In this document: positions 12,601-24,537 of the stretch, piece by piece
Layout: every line of letters begins with the position of its first letter
Numbering within the stretch: the stretch's first letter is position 1
Assembly: GCF_032854445.1 (NCBI RefSeq)
Contig: NC_088301.1
Span: 51,075,187-51,139,186 of the forward strand
DNA from: Liolophura sinensis
Taxonomy: Eukaryota > Mollusca > Polyplacophora > Chitonida > Chitonidae
Direction: 5' to 3'
Length of the DNA: 64,000 bases
Made by a program: the position numbers and the translations under genes
The notes under the pieces: model-generated
Told to the model about the DNA's origin: nothing
Seen by the model: the letters and a program-made list of their open reading frames with translations, nothing else
Databases searched by the model: none

Positions 12601-15004
12601 AAAAAAAAAGTATTGCTTTACGAATTATTCTGCCATTAAGTATGTAAAATGTATTAAGGGTTTGAACGGGTACTGTCGGACCGGTTAGACATTTGTTTTG
12701 GTTTTTTTTTAAATCCTTGTACTTTATCAGATAGTAAGGCAGTAATGTTGTTAAATTAAACCAGTATAATCAAGGAAATCAGCAAAAGTACATGCTTCAA
12801 TAAGTGCATAATCCATTTAAACGTGAACGAGGTCCCTGTCGGAAAATTTAAACTGGACTTAAACGCAAATTTTTTATCTTAACTGTAATCTCACTATATT
12901 TCATTCAAAAGTGTAATTCTGAGAACAGTTTGCATGGAAACGCCTAATCACTTCATTTTGCATCCTATTGCCACTTCTGTCCCAAAGCAGTAGAATTAAA
13001 AATAACGGCTTGAACGACCTACTTCCGATGCATATTAGGACATATTAGGTAGCTTATAACACGACGACACACACATTAGTTATCAAAGGAGGCTGTACGA
13101 TCATCATGTCATTGTCACTGCGACCTTTTGTGTCGTAGGTCGAGTACTCAGCTTTGCTGTATTGTCTGTTAAGGACCCATTCAAGAGCCACCGAACATAT
13201 CTGTGGTACAACTCCCCTACGTATACGGCACTGCATGTGGTGTACCTTAGATTTTGTATTGAAACAAATCCACTGCTTTCTTTAACCACGAATGTTATTT
13301 GCTGCAGAAGAATTAGCTGTTTTGAATGCGGTAGGCCTAGGGCCTTAGCTCCGTTGGTTCCGCGGACGAGTATTTTGTCGTCAGAGGCCTACTGGCGCAA
13401 ACTGTCGATACCAATCTTTACTGTCGAATTGTGGGATTTGTGTGAATAGGAAATCAGATTTTCTCTTAAAACAAAACTGTCTTTTATCTTGGTATCAGCA
13501 TGGCTGTGTAGCGATCGCAGGTTTTACTTTAATATAATTAGTCACTGGTTTCCTTACATCAGTTGCTTTGAATAATGTCCGACAAAAATCCAGTGTGACC
13601 CCTGAGGTCAAGGTCAGAAACGACGTTGCTTCACGCAGAGCTACAGTATATTTACAGTGGGATATAAATTGAGTTATGTTGTTTTCTTATTTCTTTTATG
13701 ATATACTGGCGATTTTCTTAATTTTATTGGGATGCCCTTCATATAAGGGGTGCGTTTCTGTGTAATCTCCTACAGTAAGAAAGAGAAGCTTATAAAATCC
13801 AAATATTTTGTTCTGGCAATTTTAAAATGTGTACAGTATCGTCAGTTTGTACCCTAAGACATTTTTCTTATTTCTACTGATGCTAGACCGGTCAATTTCT
13901 TAACTGTATGATGCATTATTCTTATAGCGTCTGCGTGTACTTCAGTATGTTAGAATCTCAGTTTGTCACGTTAGTAAATCCTTGAATGGGTGTTTTAAAT
14001 ATGCAGGAAAGTCTGTCCTTTTGATGTTGCGATTATTGCCGCTTAATTTGAAACTATAACGTTTTGTTGTCGTTTTGAGTCTGCAGTGATGTACATACAC
14101 AATATGTAACATGTCAGATGCAGACAAAGGAGTTCACTCGTACATGAGTTAAACACTTAGTATGCCAATTATGAGTAGGTTAGATCCGTCAAGTCAAAAC
14201 ACGATGTTATCGTGAACACTTGGCAGTGGCGATAAGATATTAAAGAACAGACTGACCTCGAAAGGGTACAAGTATGTTTTCAACTATTCCACTTATATCG
14301 GGTTATTTAGTCCGGAAATCACAGTGCACGGTTCAGTTGGCCTATGATTGGCTGTGCAAAAAGATATAGCCCTACGCTTTCCTTTCTTTCTTCTGCTCAT
14401 TACATGGTTATGCTCGTCGAGCAAATCGTGATACTAAGTTGTCACTGTGGCGTTGTGAGTTATCCTATTGTGATATTTATTGGTTTGATTGGTGTTTTAC
14501 GCTGTGCCCAAGAATATTTCACTTATGTGACGGTGGCTAGCATTATGGTGGGAAGAAACAGGATAGAGCCGGGGGAAAACCCATGACCATCCTCAGTTTG
14601 CCAGAAGACCTTCCCACTTACAGTCGGTGATATGCTGTAACTCTAAGTACAGACTTGCGGAGTACGCTATCCTAGCCGATGACGGTTAAGAAGAACCGTG
14701 CATAGTGTGTGATTTAATGTATAATTTACCCAGTTGTAGTCAGAAAATAATGTTTTAGCCGACGAGGTGTATGTAGGTTTTGGTAGATACGTTACAGAGT
14801 ATTTGAAGTAAGATGTTTAAGTAACCTATAATTCTGCAATCATTCACATTTCTCTGTAGATGTTATTTTGTTTTTTGTTATTTTTACAGTACACAAGAAT
14901 GTAGGCTGACACTCTCTTTTATCTTTCTTGAAAGGTTATCATATATACTTATTCAGTTTGTTTGGCTGAAATTATAATTAAATGCCCTTGCCCTTTAATT
15001 ACAG
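9666..15004. other. Long region upstream of the MCT-like gene
   Basis: No gene could be supported here. A segment at 10187-10278 has an acceptor-like TTTTTTGCAG and a donor-like TTCAGGTATTT and could be an untranslated or unrelated exon, but its product is unrecognisable. Any promoter and 5' non-coding exon of the transporter gene should lie here, because its first coding exon starts behind a splice acceptor at 15003-15004. A reverse SINE fragment is at 14479-14632. Confidence 0.5.
14479..14632 (-). mobile_element. SINE fragment, reverse orientation
   Basis: On the - strand the modules read in order: a degraded GTGGGAAGGTCTTC, GATGGTCATGGGTTTTCCC, CACCATAATGCTAGCC, ATAAGTGAAATATTCTTG and GCGTAAAACACCAATCAAAC. 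The tRNA-like head is absent. Confidence 0.75.
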
Positions 15005-15016
15005 ATGGCGATATAG
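15005..15016 (+). promoter_or_regulatory. Minimal upstream reading frame in the MCT-like mRNA leader
   Basis: ATGGCGATATAG directly follows the splice acceptor and makes a three-codon frame ending 24 bases before the main ATG at 15041. An upstream ATG of this kind can lower initiation at the main start. Whether it lies in the mature mRNA depends on the acceptor being used, which is inferred. Confidence 0.35.
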
Positions 15017-18000
15017 TCGGGCAACACATAATCTGTAATAATGCCGTTCGGAGTCCTAAGCACGATCCGATTCAAAAGCTCCACGAAGCAGGACGAAGGG
15101 TGGGCCTGGGTGATTCTTATTGCGGCTACTCTAAACTCCTTTGTGGCGTTGGGATCCGCACTCGGATGTGGGGTGTATGTCTCCGAAGTTATCCAACGAT
15201 GGAACTCGAGCAAGGCCACCGGGGCATTTGTAGGATCTCTTCTGTTCGGCATGTTCTCATCCTCTGGTAAGGAGATTCAACTGAAATGAGATATCAGCTG
15301 TGACTGTTTATAATCTAGAAATGTGAAAGAGAATTGGTGGACTCCCAAATCTCCCAATAAGTACAGTAGGTTGGGCTTTGATTCTGTGCCCTCTTCGTAC
15401 CATCAAGTTTTTGATTCATGTCTGTCGCTTGTCTTTTGTATTTTTCTTAAAAAACACTGATGTAAAATTAAAATTGTGCTTAAAGTACATGGCCCACCTT
15501 TATCCTACATGAAGTATCTTCGGATTATCTTGAGAACTAGTGTAATAGGTGGTTTTGAAAATGGGCCTTAGCTGTGTCATAACTGCATCTAATTCCGCTG
15601 ACATCTTATTCCACATGTTATTACATCGACGTGATGTTTTTTTAAGCATTTTCGATCACAGCGCAACGGAGATACATATATTTGAATTTGATCTGGAAAT
15701 CCTTCACCAACAATACGAGTTTGACTTTTGAATTGGATACATCATTGAAAACTACTGACTGATTCTCTCTTACATGTTTCCAGTTTTAGATGTTTAGCTT
15801 TTAAATTATTAATACAACCAGATTTACAAGAAAAAGCGGAAATGTTGCATTGAATTCACCTGGCATATGGATACATACACACTTCTGCCATTTGGTACTT
15901 TATTTTAATGTAACTGTGTTAAATGTGATGACAACAGCATTTTGCGTAATTCTAAACCAGTGACATGTAATAACGATCGTGAAACACATTATTATTATTA
16001 GGTGGCCCTGCCCTCTGCTGGGACATTTATTGAAATCGTTCAGATTTTTATTATTTTTCTTCCGGTTTTTTTTTAAAGCTTTTTTGTTTTAAGAGCTGTA
16101 CAAGGAAAAGGTTTTATTTGATGTTGTTGAAATTTGGTGATTATAGAAATTATGGCGATTACGAGGCAAATTTTGGCTGTTTTTGGTTAACGTTGGTCAC
16201 GTAACATGGCGGCCATCTTGGATTTAAATCAAAACCTTTAAAAATCTTCCTTTCAAGAACCAACTAACGGATTCTTTTGAGATTTGATATACTTGTAGAG
16301 TGATACCAGTTAGAATGAGTTTGAAAAAATTTTTGCAAATGCATTGAAAACTTTGACGTCATAACAAGTGTCTAAGTTTGATAACGTTTTCATGCATTCT
16401 TGTGTATTTGACAACGCTGATCGCCAATCTGCTTTCGGATTTTGCCTGTTTTTGTAACTTTTGGTGGTAACCGTACATGTACAGTTACACAAAAGATCAG
16501 CCTCCTGTCACACAAACCGAGAAATGAACAACTCTGCCTCATGTTTAAGGCCATTAGCGGGCAGTTTTCAATGTTTGCACGAAAGCCAGCTCTGTTCGCA
16601 GTGCATCATGGGTAATTCTCAACAGTCCCCACGATATTCTCCCGTATCCCCTGTGCTATCAGCAATATAAAAGAAATCCAAAGCCATGCCTAAATACACG
16701 AACAATTTCTATCCACACATGTACCTGGAGTCATGACGAGCCCCAAAATGTAACTCTTATTAGGTCAAATTCAGCCGTTAAAGGAGAAGAAAATTTAAAC
16801 ATCAAATTTAAATCAAATCAAATGCCATTGGAAATAGTATTCATTTCGTCGCAGGTGCATGCCATAAAAAATTCTAATATGTACCTCAAGTTGATAAATT
16901 ATAAATAAAGTCAGCGCCAAAATCCGCTGTGGGCGACTCCATTTTGCATAAGAACTAGTCCTGAAGTCTTATGTAGTAAGAAGGTAGTGAATAGTACAGC
17001 TCGTTTTCCTCTTGATCAGGAAACCGGAATGTTGAATGTAGGTTCCGAGTTTACACGAACAAGCTGGCAGTTTTAACGACTCTCATTTCCTGAGGGGCAA
17101 CTCACCCCCAGCATAAATTACAGGGTGTTAAAGATGGAGGATTCGATGCACTCCGCGATTCATGCCAGCTTTGCCGTTTTCAGGCTTTACGTGTATGACG
17201 AGGAAAAATCGCAAAATTATGCAGCAGGCACCACCAGATAGAAAAAAGGTGCTCTTTTCAGCCTATAGTGTCATGTTTTTAAGTAGTCTTCTCCTGTAAA
17301 GAAATATCGCGCTTTCCAGTTTCTTTTCAGGTCTAGACGTTACATACGCGTATTGAAGAGACTGGCTTTAGGATGCCCTATAGAAAAGTAACTACGATGG
17401 CTTTGCCGCTTATTCCATCTAACTATTTAGACCAAAATTTCATATCCTTATAGTCTCCTAACATTTCGTGTCACCTACATGCACACTGTCCTCGGCCGCT
17501 GTCGAAACTGAACAGAGCCCAGGAAAACCAGATGGAACACTATAGTGGGGTGATTGCACACCATGTGTCAAGCTATATGAAATGTATATAGGCTACTTAA
17601 CCAGGTGCGGTGATGGCCAAGGCCTAATATGAGCAAGGCGCTGTGGTGGTCTTCAACATTGTATATGATGTGGGATTCAAACCCAGTTGATTATTTTTCA
17701 TTTTTATCTTGCTTTTTCTCCATGCTGTCTGTTTTTGTAAATACTGTTAGAGTTTGCACATGCAGGTTGAATTTCTTGAATTGTCCATTGCCTGTGTGCC
17801 CCGGCAGTTAAATCGAGCTATTCGTCTTTACGTGTGTTAGCATCTGTTTGTAAACAGATGTTTTCCAAAGCTTAATTCTTCCGATCATATCAAATTTGGT
17901 CAGTGCATTACCTTCATAGTGTTTTCTTATTTGACATTTAATTGGGCCTTGATGCTTGGCCACCGATATCGCTTTAAGGAACCCAGCAGCTTTATTTATT

Positions 18001-21000
18001 TATTAATTATTATTAATAAATTTTTACATTTAGAGACTGTTATAGTAATAAGTATCCAGGAGTTACAGATTTTAGGTAACCGAATTAGTGTTTTGTCGCC
18101 TCTTTAGCGATTTGCTTTCTTGCAGGTCCTCTGACGACAGTCCTTGTGACTAGGACATCTCACAGAACGGCAATTATAATGGGAGGGTTGTTGTCTGCTC
18201 TAGGTCTTGTGGCCTCCGCCAATGTCCCAAATATTGTCGGCTTTTACTTTACCTTTGGCATTATGTCAGGTTAGTTCACGTTGTTTTTTTATCAGTGAAC
18301 TGCAACTGATGTTACCAACTGCAACCGTTGACCCATTCCTGTCGTCGGTCAACGTTTCAATGTCGACACTTGCCGAACTCGATCAACTCTTTGGAAGACA
18401 TGTAACAGATATAACATACTATATGTATTGCTCAAAGTTAATATTAAGTGAGGGTAAAATTGCTTTGAGACAGATGGCACCAGTAATGTCTTTTTGCAAA
18501 TTTATATTTACACAAGCGCTCCTTCTCCACAGAGCTGTCATTTGAAAAGTAGTGTAATTATAATTTGCAATATTTCTAAATATGATTTGTGTTTGTAGAA
18601 GAATAAGAACCATTGGAAAAGCGTCTGCAATTAACAAATTATGGGATACATTGCATCGTACAAGGCCATCTGTTTTCATGTGGTTTATTTTTTTTCTGTA
18701 CAACAGGAATCGGCTGTGGAATGATTTTTCTGCAGTCTGTTATGCTGGTTAATCTTTATTTCAAAAGATACCGCGGCATAGCCTCTGGGATTACGATAGC
18801 AGGAGGAGGCGGTGGGGTTCTAGCGATGCCGCTTCTTGAAAGGATGTTGATCGAGCATTTTTCCTGGCAGCCTTCTCTTTACATCGTTGCGGGAATGTGC
18901 CTTAACACTTGTGTACTCGGTGCCCTTATGAGACCAATACATGTTAAGAACATCGAGTCAAAGTCCAGCAGTTTGGAGGCTGATAGAGATCGCGTGAAGG
19001 AAGCTGATTCTCTGACGGAATCTGAAACAGATGAAAACTGTTACGCTAGAGAAGACGATAGCTTGCTGAAAAATAGGACTTACATATGCTATGCTGTGAA
19101 TAATACTTTGTATGGATTTGGTTGTACCATACCAATTATACTAGGGCCGGATTTGTACGCTGAGACAGGTTTTACAGGGGCTCGAATAGATATTCTTATT
19201 GCCTGCTTTGGCGCTGGCAATATACTCGGGCGTCTGGTTGGAGGTGTTCTATGTAACATACCTGCATTGGACAGACTGGCATTATATGTCGTATTAAACA
19301 TTCTTCTTGGTATGTTTATTGGACTCTACACATTGTCAGATGACTTTGTTTTATATGCATTTGCTTCTGCTGGTTACGGACTTATCTTTGGTGCATTTAT
19401 TGTTACACAAGCCGTAGTGACAATGGACATTGTGGGACGAAGGAAAATGGAACAAGCATTCTCTTTTGCTTATTTCACCTGCAGTCTTGGCATTATAATT
19501 GGCGCACCATTGTCAGGTTTGTACATTTTCTGTGTTACCTCAGCTATTTTGCTGTTATGGTAGTTGAGGACTGATACAGTTTAGTGATTATTATAAAAAT
19601 GGGTATATCACAAGCCACTTACCACATACCCGTTCACCAATATACCACCCGGTCTCATCAGAATGCTCGTAAAGACAAATCAATCCCCCTGCTTGACTTT
19701 TGCTATCTGTTTCAAGCAGTCGAATGTGATCCTAGCCTAACCTTTCTTAAGCGATCGAATGTGATCCTAGCCCACACTTTCACCAGTATACCACCCGCTC
19801 TAATCAGAATGCTCGTAAAGGCAAATCGTTCCCCCTACTTTTGCTATCTGTTTCAAGCGGTTGAATGTGACCCTGGCCTCAGTCATCATTGTAAATTATC
19901 CTTGCTTGGACAGCAATATACCAAAGGGTCCTGCGTACGACATGTGCGCATCTCGCCTTGTAGCATTTGTTAAACCCTGTGTGTGGTGTGACGATTTCAG
20001 TCAATGCCACAAGTTATTATTGCTGTTAAAACTAGTGTGTCAAGGTTATTCCATCTTACGCCTTCACTCCAAGTTTCTTAAGTTTTACAATGAGTATAAT
20101 TCTCTTGTAAGTAAATATGGACAGAGCGTCCAGAATCTCTCGGCTCTGTTTCAAGATTGTATCTAACTCCGCTTAACCCAGAGCTATGGGCAGTATATTC
20201 ATAGTGTTAAATTAGATCACCACGTTGAATATACGAACAGCTGCAACCAAAACGCAACTGAGAAACATATTTTGTTATCGACAACTGATATTTAAGCATG
20301 GTACATGATTTGAATTCTGATTTCACCCAGTCCCCTAGAATATACCTAGAACATTTGAAACTGTTGACTGCTTCTCTTTGCATGATTCCGTCCAATTTCG
20401 CGCTTTGTATACTTTCTCAGACAACCCAGACAACAAAATCAGACCAGCATTTGAATTAAATAATTCTGCAAAGAGAACTCGCTCGGCTAGCCGAGCCACA
20501 CTGTGTACAAGAAAGGGGTCGTCACGCTCCACAGCGACACGTATAAGCATGGTGGTTTCTGAGCGCTTGCCGTCAGTCTTCATATTAGAGGAAACTATCG
20601 CACGTTGTGGCGTGAAACATGCCTTTCTCAAACTTTATTAATGGTTCAAGAGAAAATAGTATTAATGAAATTGCATCCTATTAAAACTGTAAAATCAGAT
20701 CATTTCACCTCACGTCTGGTGTGAATTATACAAACGGGATCTTTTTCCTTTAGATTTACAGTAGTTCAAACATCTCAGTTCTAAATTTTAAAACATACAG
20801 GACTTTTTTTCATACCCACACCCACTATATCAGATAGTTTAGGGGAGGTTCACCCGCTTAATTAACTTTTCTGTTTCATTTTTGTTTTTGACAGGGTCTT
20901 TGTTTGACTTGACGAAGAGCTACAAGGGGCCATATTTGGTCGCCGCCATAGTTGTGATATCTTCTTCAGCAATTCTCATACCGTCTTTATTGTCCGGAAA

Positions 21001-21163
21001 TGGGTGCGTTGGACGGTTGCGACGGCAACGTCTGCTAGCAGTGTCACAAATTATCATCGATCCTCCAACGTGCAGCAATGGGGATGCAGTCAGGGACACC
21101 GCCACCAGTGTAAAGGGCAATATTGAAAATGTGATGGATGTTTCAGTCAAAGAAACAGCATAA
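15005..21163 (+). CDS. Monocarboxylate transporter-like protein (SLC16/MCT family), complete coding region
   Basis: Twelve-helix MFS transporter of the plasma membrane; members carry lactate, pyruvate, thyroid hormone or aromatic amino acids. Coding exons are 15041-15266, 18126-18269, 18707-19516 and 20895-21163, joined at three phase-1 introns, giving 482 residues, normal for MCTs. Exon 1 begins behind an acceptor at 15003-15004, so an upstream non-coding exon is expected. The N-terminal MCT signature appears as DEGWAWV (canonical D-G-G-W-G-W). The TM4-5 signature is clear as LYFKRYRGIASGITIAG. An acidic Ser/Glu-rich loop (about residues 205-240) separates the two six-helix halves. The last exon gives helix 12 (PLSGSLFDLTKSY) and a cytoplasmic tail. 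In TM8 the usual Asp four residues before the conserved Arg is Asn (GNILGR), so proton coupling and substrate are uncertain. A poly(A) signal AATAAA is at 21458-21463. Confidence 0.93.
15267..18125 (+). other. First intron of the MCT-like gene
   Basis: Donor GTAAGG to acceptor TTTCTTGCAG. It holds a fragment of an unclassified interspersed repeat at about 15675-15780 and a tRNA-like remnant at about 17608-17690 (TGGCCAAGGCC and the B-box-like GGATTCAAACCC). No coding exon was seen. Confidence 0.6.
18270..18706 (+). other. Second intron of the MCT-like gene
   Basis: Donor GTTAGT, acceptor CAACAG. Nothing else was recognised. Confidence 0.75.
19633..19878 (+). repeat. Imperfect tandem duplication, period about 146 bases
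   Basis: Two units start TTCACCAATATACCACCC (19633) and TTCACCAGTATACCACCC (19779). Both continue through CAGAATGCTCGTAAAG and TTTTGCTATCTGTTTCAAGC. The phrase CGAATGTGATCCTAGCC occurs twice in the first unit and in altered form in the second, so an older internal duplication is likely. Confidence 0.8.
20165..20400 (+). repeat. Unclassified interspersed repeat family R1, copy 1
   Basis: Shares ordered words with 25303-25560 and 60645-60905: CCGCTTAACCCAG, TTAAATTAGATC, ATCGACAACT, AGCATGGTACATGATTTGAA and CTTTGCATGATT. No terminal repeats or coding frame were found, so its class is unknown. Confidence 0.65.
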
Positions 21164-22998
21164 CATAGGCTTGTGTTCTCTGACCAAGACCCTTGTTCTC
21201 AATCAAGTGCACACTGAAGCACGGTTATTTGTTAATTGTTTATATTGCTGTTTTTTTATACATATATATTTTTAAGAAAGCTCAAGAATCAATGCATTTC
21301 CGTCTAGATTAAATAATGGCCTAAGGTGAACAAATGAGAGATTGATGACATGCATTTGCTTCTGCAATTGGTCAGCTTCGGGATTTCCTGAAGGTCCCAG
21401 TCCCTAGTCTTTTACTCTTGTACTTTGCCATGCCATTTTGTGTGTTCTGAATGCCACAATAAACATCTTTTCTGGGTCGAAACAATTAACAATATGTGCC
21501 ACTGCCCACCTCGGAGCGGGACCCTAATAATGGACAGTGGCGACAGTTCACTTAAAAAACATTTGGCATCAACTATATGTTGGATGTGCTATTAATGGAA
21601 ACAAATAATGCTCAAAGACATCATTATCTCGTATTATGCCATGCCCTGCCATTCTGCATTTTCAAAAAATAAAAGTAAATCATGTTTAATTTTGTGTGCT
21701 TAATGTTGATTCCATACATTGGGTATCGGACACCTTGTGTTGTTTTAATTGCCCCATACATACACGTGCGTACCATGGTAAACCGTAATCGAGAATGGAT
21801 TCAGGGAGCCACCGACCTAAGGCAGGTAAATGAGCGGCATTCTGACTTAATCTCAGGGAATAGTTCAATGTATGTTTATGTAGGGATAATCTGAATGATC
21901 TCCCCTTTCACAAGACAGCAGCTATTACGTAACGTGATAGTTTTTGAGACACGATACTACGATACTATTTTTGTCTAACAGAATGAAGGTTACCTCAGTA
22001 ATTAAAATGTCTTTAAAATTTATATAATATTTACACTGGGATTTTCAATTCGGTTTACAAAATTAACATTTGTCTTGAAGATAGGTCTTCAACGACATTA
22101 GGCCGATGTTTTGCCGACTTAACATTGTTACAGTCTCACCTAACCACATATAGCGCGCCATTTAATTGAGGGATCATGCAAAGTAATTCGTTGGGGCTCT
22201 ATTGAGATACAATCCACGCTGCTTAAACTATGGGCAAATTGTATACTAAACCTATAACATCAGATCTGAACGGATGGGCTCGTTATGCACAGAAGATCTT
22301 TCATCTTTTAAGAGATTAAGAGTGTGCCCTACCGGCATCTTGTAATACAATGAGGTCAATTGGTTTCTTTTGTTTCGCTAATGATAGCCGTTTCTAGCTG
22401 AAATTCACTAATTTAGTTCTACAATAAATACAATTTACGATTCAAATTATGAAAAATTAAACAACGTCCCACAGGAATCTGTGACTAAGATAAAAGCAGC
22501 TGATATGAATATCTTTATTCACTTGTTGACACTCAACAGACACTGCATTTCTTGCTACATTCATGGTCGGATGGACTTCTCACCGACTTATTTCAAATTT
22601 TCAGAAATAAGTCTTTGTTGCCAACATTTAGACAAATTCTTACGTAATATGTTGCTTACGTCTTGTGCCAGTAGAAAGGGGGATTATTGTGTGCTTTGGC
22701 AAGCCAGGGACACGCTAACAAAGAATAAATAGTTATATCTTACATAACTGAATAGTATATATTTTCTGACAAAAGCTTTATTCAAGGTTGAATGAAGGTT
22801 GTTGTTATCAGGATTATACTTTAACAAAAGGGCAGACGGTTACACTGTGCGCAGGGTCATAAATAGACCTAATAGTGAGGCACACCTTATAACATTTGGA
22901 ATGACAGGGTCACGTTGCAGTTGCCAAATCGACCAGTACATAAGTGACAACTATAGCACAGAGCAGTTGTGTTATAGAACCACGGTTCTCAGTCGATC
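21164..22998. other. 3' UTR of the MCT-like gene and intergenic space before the Kv gene
   Basis: AATAAA at 21458-21463 is the likely end signal of the transporter mRNA. The rest is AT-rich. The Kv leader should occupy its right end; an in-frame TAG stands 24 bases before the Kv ATG. No other gene was recognised. Confidence 0.6.
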
Positions 22999-24537
22999 AT
23001 GCATTTCGCGTCATATAATACGGAAAGATCCTTCCCCAACAGCTTTGTGAAAGCTGATATTTTTACGGACCAGTTGGAAAGCTCAGAACATTTAAATTTA
23101 AATGTGAGTAACCGTAAACTTCGCTACCTTGATCGTTTGGATTCGTGCGACGCCGGGGCTTTACAGGCGTTCCCACTGTTAAACAAATCCAATGAAGTTC
23201 AGACGGAGTTTTTCAAAGAGGGCCTGGAGTATCACGACTGCCGTGGATGCAAGCGTGTGGTCATAAATGTAAGCGGCATGCGGTTTGAAACACAGGTAAA
23301 AACTCTAGATCGACTGCCCAATACCCTCCTAGGAAATCCGGAGAAAAGAAAAGCATTCTGGGATCCAACTAGAGGGGAGTATTTTCTTGATCGTCACAGA
23401 CCAACATTTCAAGCTGTCCTGTACTTTTACCAAAGTGGGGGGAAATTGAAGCGACCAATTGAAGTGCCTTCCGACATCTTCTTCAGCGAACTGGAATTTT
23501 ATGAACTAGGAGCAGCGGTTATCGAGTCTTATAAACGAAATGAAGGATACATGATAGAAAAGAAGCTACCGCTACCTGAAACTAAGCTTAAGCGAGCGCT
23601 ATGGCTTGTATTTGAAGAGCCGTCGAGCTCCTGGTTTGCAGTTTTCATCATGGCTTTGTCTACAGCTGCGATCCTGGCCTCCCTCGTCGGTTTCTGCATG
23701 GAAACGTTGCCTGAATACAGCAAAAACACATGCAGTTATGAAAACAAGCACGAAGTCATACACATACTTTTGGGGAATGCGTCTGGAGACGAACCACACA
23801 CAGACAATAGTCGTAGACTTACTCCTTCAAATGGGATTGATGTCTCACCTAGACCTAATACACCTGCCCAGGGTTCTTCAGTGGGATGGCTCACCCAGAA
23901 AAAGCCTCCAAATTATGGCGACCCCTTCTTCATTGTGGAGGCGGTGTGTGTGTCGTGGTTTTCCATCGAGTTTCTCGCCAGGCTTTATGCTTGTCCATCG
24001 AAGTGCAAATTCTTAAAGAGCATGAGCAACATAGTTGACATTGTAGCCATTATGCCTTTCTTCGTGACCTTGCTAATTGGCGTCGCGACTGGAAACTGTG
24101 TGGATACCTCAAGAAGTGGTTTTCTCCTTATTGTAAGGGTTGTCAAAGTACTGCGGATTTTTAAGCTCGGTAAACATTCGCAAGGTCTTCAAATCCTGGC
24201 CAAAACGCTCAAAGCAAGCTTCAGTGAGCTTAGCTTGTTTGCTATGTTTTTATGCATAGCTCTTGTGTTATTCTCCTCCGCTATGTATTTTGCAGAATTC
24301 GAGGGTAATCCGTCTTATTTCCCCAGCATCCCCCACGCATTTTGGTACACTATCGTAACGATGACCACTGTAGGTTATGGAGACGCTGTACCTATTGGAC
24401 CAGCCGGGAAGGTGATTGGAAGCTTGTGTGTTTTAGCGGGAGTGCTGGTGATTGCCTTACCTGTACCTGTTGTGGTAGCAAACTTTAGTACTTACTACCT
24501 TCATGCAACTGGAAGGGGAGTGCTCACTTCGCGATAA
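22999..24537 (+). CDS. Voltage-gated potassium channel, Shaker/Kv1-like, single coding exon
   Basis: Forms tetrameric delayed-rectifier-type K+ channels in the plasma membrane. 512 residues with no intron. The tetramerisation T1/BTB domain spans about 85-180 (RVVINVSGMRFETQ, YFYQSGGKLKRP). S1 is about 211-232, S2 308-330, S3 343-362 (NIVDIVAIMPFF), S4 374-393, S5 409-432 and S6 473-496. The selectivity filter TTVGYGD is at 456-462 and the S6 PVPV hinge at 488-491, both diagnostic of Kv1-4. S4 reads LLIVRVVKVLRIFKLGKHS: the first gating Arg of Shaker is Leu377, with R380, K383, R386, K389 and K392 following. Shaker Thr449 corresponds to Val464 and Trp434 is kept (Trp449). The S1-S2 linker (about 233-307) is long, with an NAS sequon. 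The C-terminus ends only about 16 residues after S6, without a PDZ-binding tail. The ATG is the first after an in-frame stop. Confidence 0.97.
   Translation: MHFASYNTERSFPNSFVKADIFTDQLESSEHLNLNVSNRKLRYLDRLDSCDAGALQAFPLLNKSNEVQTEFFKEGLEYHDCRGCKRVVINVSGMRFETQVKTLDRLPNTLLGNPEKRKAFWDPTRGEYFLDRHRPTFQAVLYFYQSGGKLKRPIEVPSDIFFSELEFYELGAAVIESYKRNEGYMIEKKLPLPETKLKRALWLVFEEPSSSWFAVFIMALSTAAILASLVGFCMETLPEYSKNTCSYENKHEVIHILLGNASGDEPHTDNSRRLTPSNGIDVSPRPNTPAQGSSVGWLTQKKPPNYGDPFFIVEAVCVSWFSIEFLARLYACPSKCKFLKSMSNIVDIVAIMPFFVTLLIGVATGNCVDTSRSGFLLIVRVVKVLRIFKLGKHSQGLQILAKTLKASFSELSLFAMFLCIALVLFSSAMYFAEFEGNPSYFPSIPHAFWYTIVTMTTVGYGDAVPIGPAGKVIGSLCVLAGVLVIALPVPVVVANFSTYYLHATGRGVLTSR

Larger units (their letters stand above)
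19517..20894 (+). other. Third intron of the MCT-like gene, with a local duplication and a repeat copy
   Basis: Donor GTTTGT, acceptor TTTTTGACAG. It contains an imperfect tandem duplication with a 146-base period (19633-19878) and a copy of an unclassified dispersed repeat (20165-20400). Confidence 0.65.

Noticed and set aside
23606-24016. A 136-codon overlapping + strand frame
   Set aside because: Alternative-frame shadow of the Kv channel coding exon.
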